Below, one piece after another: positions 62,875-64,000 of a stretch of DNA of 64,000 nucleotides. The stretch is taken from NCBI RefSeq assembly GCF_039851975.1, contig NZ_CP156660.1, forward strand, positions 3,477,035 through 3,541,034, given 5' to 3'. The translations under genes were made by a program, and so were the position numbers. The notes under the pieces were generated by a model. That model ran no database searches. It was not told the origin of the DNA and saw nothing but the letters and a program-made list of their open reading frames with translations. Origin of the DNA: Desulfoscipio sp. XC116 (GTDB lineage: Bacteria; Bacillota; Desulfotomaculia; Desulfotomaculales; Desulfallaceae). The first letter of the stretch is position 1. Every line of letters starts with the position of its first letter.

Positions 62875-62981
62875 CAGTCTATAACCCCGGCATGCGACAA
62901 AACAAGATTCTTTTTTCAACACCCGCTAACAGAATAAACACCAGGGCAGAATACCAAAGTAAACCACTAAAGGAGATATTT

Positions 62982-63422
62982 ATGAGTAACCACAGCAACC
63001 TGGTCGGCGCCGAACTATCCCGCTTTTCCTTTACCGTGGAAAGGGGGAAAATACAGGAAATGGCCCTGGCCATAGGGGACGACAACCTGCTTTATACCGA
63101 CCCTGAATACGCCCAAACCCTGGGCTACCAGGATATCATCGCCCCACCCACCTTCGGTACCTGCATGGATTTCTGGGGAGGCCAGGACTTTATGAACCTG
63201 TGTCTTAACCTGCAGATAAACCCATTAAAGGTGTTGCACGGCGGGCAAGAATACCGTTATTACGGCGAAATCAACCCCGGAGATCGAATTGAAGCCTGCT
63301 GTATGCTTAAACGATTTACAGATAAGGATAAAATGCGTATCTTCGACCTGGAAACCAGTTACCAAAACCAAAACGGCGTAACCGTTTTAGTATCACACAG
63401 CACGGTCATCGAAAGAAAGTAA
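62982..63422 (+). CDS. MaoC-like (FAS1-type) dehydratase, N-terminal half
   Basis: A 146-residue hotdog-fold protein of the MaoC N-terminal type (ELSRFSFTVERGKIQEMALA, DPEYAQTLGYQDIIAPPTF, LHGGQEYRYYGEINPGD). It lacks the catalytic Asp/His of a full hydratase and normally pairs with a MaoC half. ATG 62982 with AAAGGAG upstream; earlier in-frame codons lack support. It precedes the second half by 51 bases. Confidence 0.88.
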   Translation: MSNHSNLVGAELSRFSFTVERGKIQEMALAIGDDNLLYTDPEYAQTLGYQDIIAPPTFGTCMDFWGGQDFMNLCLNLQINPLKVLHGGQEYRYYGEINPGDRIEACCMLKRFTDKDKMRIFDLETSYQNQNGVTVLVSHSTVIERK

Positions 63423-63473
63423 CCCCGCTGCTGAACCAACAAAAACACAATTATGTTATCGGGAGGTATCCAT

Positions 63474-63941
63474 GTGAGCCAAGCGTGTCAAGACAGCAAG
63501 GCAAGCCGAACTCAAACTGTCTGCTTAGAAGATTTAACCGTGGCAGAACCCCTGCCCCCGCTTGTCAAACCGGCTATAGACAAAACCCAGCTGGTTAAAT
63601 ACGCCGGGGCCTCCGGTGACTTTAATCCGCTGCATTACATGGACGAGGTGGGGCAAAAGGCCGGCACCGGCGGAGTAATCGCCCACGGTATGCTGATCAT
63701 GGGTTTTGTGGGCCAGGCGGTTACCCGTTGGATTCCCAACCGCAATTTAAAAAGCCTCACAGTACGCTTTGTGGACATTACCAAGCCGGGAGATAAAATT
63801 ACAGTTACCGGTTCAATCACGGATAAAAGGGTGGACCATAGCACCGGGCTTGCTTCAGGACAGGTTATCGCCACCGATCAAAATGGTGGTATAAAAGTCA
63901 AGGGCACCTTTGAGGCAGTTCTGCCGCTAAAGCAAACCTAA
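63474..63941 (+). CDS. MaoC-like enoyl-CoA hydratase, catalytic half
   Basis: A 155-residue hotdog protein with the hydratase 2 motif YAGASGDFNPLHYMDEVGQK (Asp and His), followed by GVIAHGMLIMGFVGQAV. Known: two unlike MaoC chains form an active (R)-specific enoyl-CoA hydratase. GTG 63474 with GGGAGG upstream; an earlier ATG at 63453 adds seven residues. The operon may continue past the window end. Confidence 0.9.
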   Translation: MSQACQDSKASRTQTVCLEDLTVAEPLPPLVKPAIDKTQLVKYAGASGDFNPLHYMDEVGQKAGTGGVIAHGMLIMGFVGQAVTRWIPNRNLKSLTVRFVDITKPGDKITVTGSITDKRVDHSTGLASGQVIATDQNGGIKVKGTFEAVLPLKQT

Positions 63942-64000
63942 TTGAGCAGGCTCAATACGCCGGGAGTGCCCGGGTTGCATAACTTTCAACCTTTCAATAC

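Overview
The window comes from a spore-forming, strictly anaerobic, energy-converting Firmicute, most likely a member of the Desulfotomaculum/Pelotomaculum group (Peptococcaceae sensu lato). This rests on CotF-type spore coat genes, a GH18/PG-binding spore-hydrolase type protein, KinB-like kinases, several [FeFe]-hydrogenase proteins with HydE and HydG, an HdrD/DsrK-like Fe-S protein, an acyl-CoA degradation cluster, frequent GTG/TTG starts and strong GGAGG ribosome binding sites. It is chromosomal accessory/metabolic DNA. I see no rRNA, tRNA, CRISPR array or intact transposon.

Region 1 (0.2-10 kb, minus strand) is a complete Ter stress-response island: three TerD paralogs, TerC, a four-gene enzyme module (HpcH/HpaI-type lyase, PRTase with TRSP domain, StiP-like protein, HAD phosphatase), an AIM24-family protein and a TerD-TerA fusion. 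The StiP-like gene seems to start at a non-canonical ATA codon, and the HAD gene carries a Ser-Gln hexanucleotide repeat. Region 2 (10.3-16.5 kb) is signalling: a GAF/PAS/GGDEF protein, then an agr-like quorum-sensing operon (stand-alone membrane protein, AgrB, a 43-residue AgrD) followed by a KinB-like histidine kinase. Region 3 (16.6-19.9 kb) is a DRTGG / ATP-binding / sensory [FeFe]-hydrogenase trio with a convergent LysR regulator. Region 4 (20.2-24 kb) holds a squalene-hopene-cyclase-like enzyme and a cis-prenyltransferase separated by an AT-rich HAD gene.

Region 5 (24.1-33.2 kb) is the hydrogenase region. A minus-strand operon encodes TatA, TatC, a Tat-exported lipoprotein [FeFe]-hydrogenase, an Fe-S subunit and an NrfD-type membrane anchor, i.e. 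an extracytoplasmic hydrogenase complex with its own translocase. Divergent to it are a candidate structured RNA with tandem terminators, then a hydrogenase-system regulator, hydE and a hydG with an unusual low-complexity insertion. Region 6 (33.4-43.3 kb) is mixed: lytic transglycosylase, TrmO, FmdE-like protein, two lipoproteins, a kinase whose N-terminus is broken by frameshifts, a CBS/PAS sigma-54 activator, a copper-chaperone-like protein and an HdrD-like protein. Gene remnants (MCP tail, ferritin-like tail) lie between them.

Region 7 (43.3-50 kb) has adhE, an orphan larB, a GH18 protein, an alpha/beta-hydrolase remnant and two CotF-like coat genes. Region 8 (50-56 kb) is a YbhGFSR-like ABC-2 export operon with a TetR gene, a candidate palindromic operator and an MBL-fold hydrolase. 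Region 9 (56.3-64 kb) is an acyl-CoA catabolism locus: TetR, cupin and acyl-CoA ligase, divergent from an HMG-CoA-synthase-like/DUF35 fusion lacking the catalytic Cys, a thiolase, a Cys-rich small protein and two MaoC-type hydratase halves. Three copies of one palindromic dispersed repeat (28.0, 51.9 and 57.1 kb) sit in intergenic gaps.
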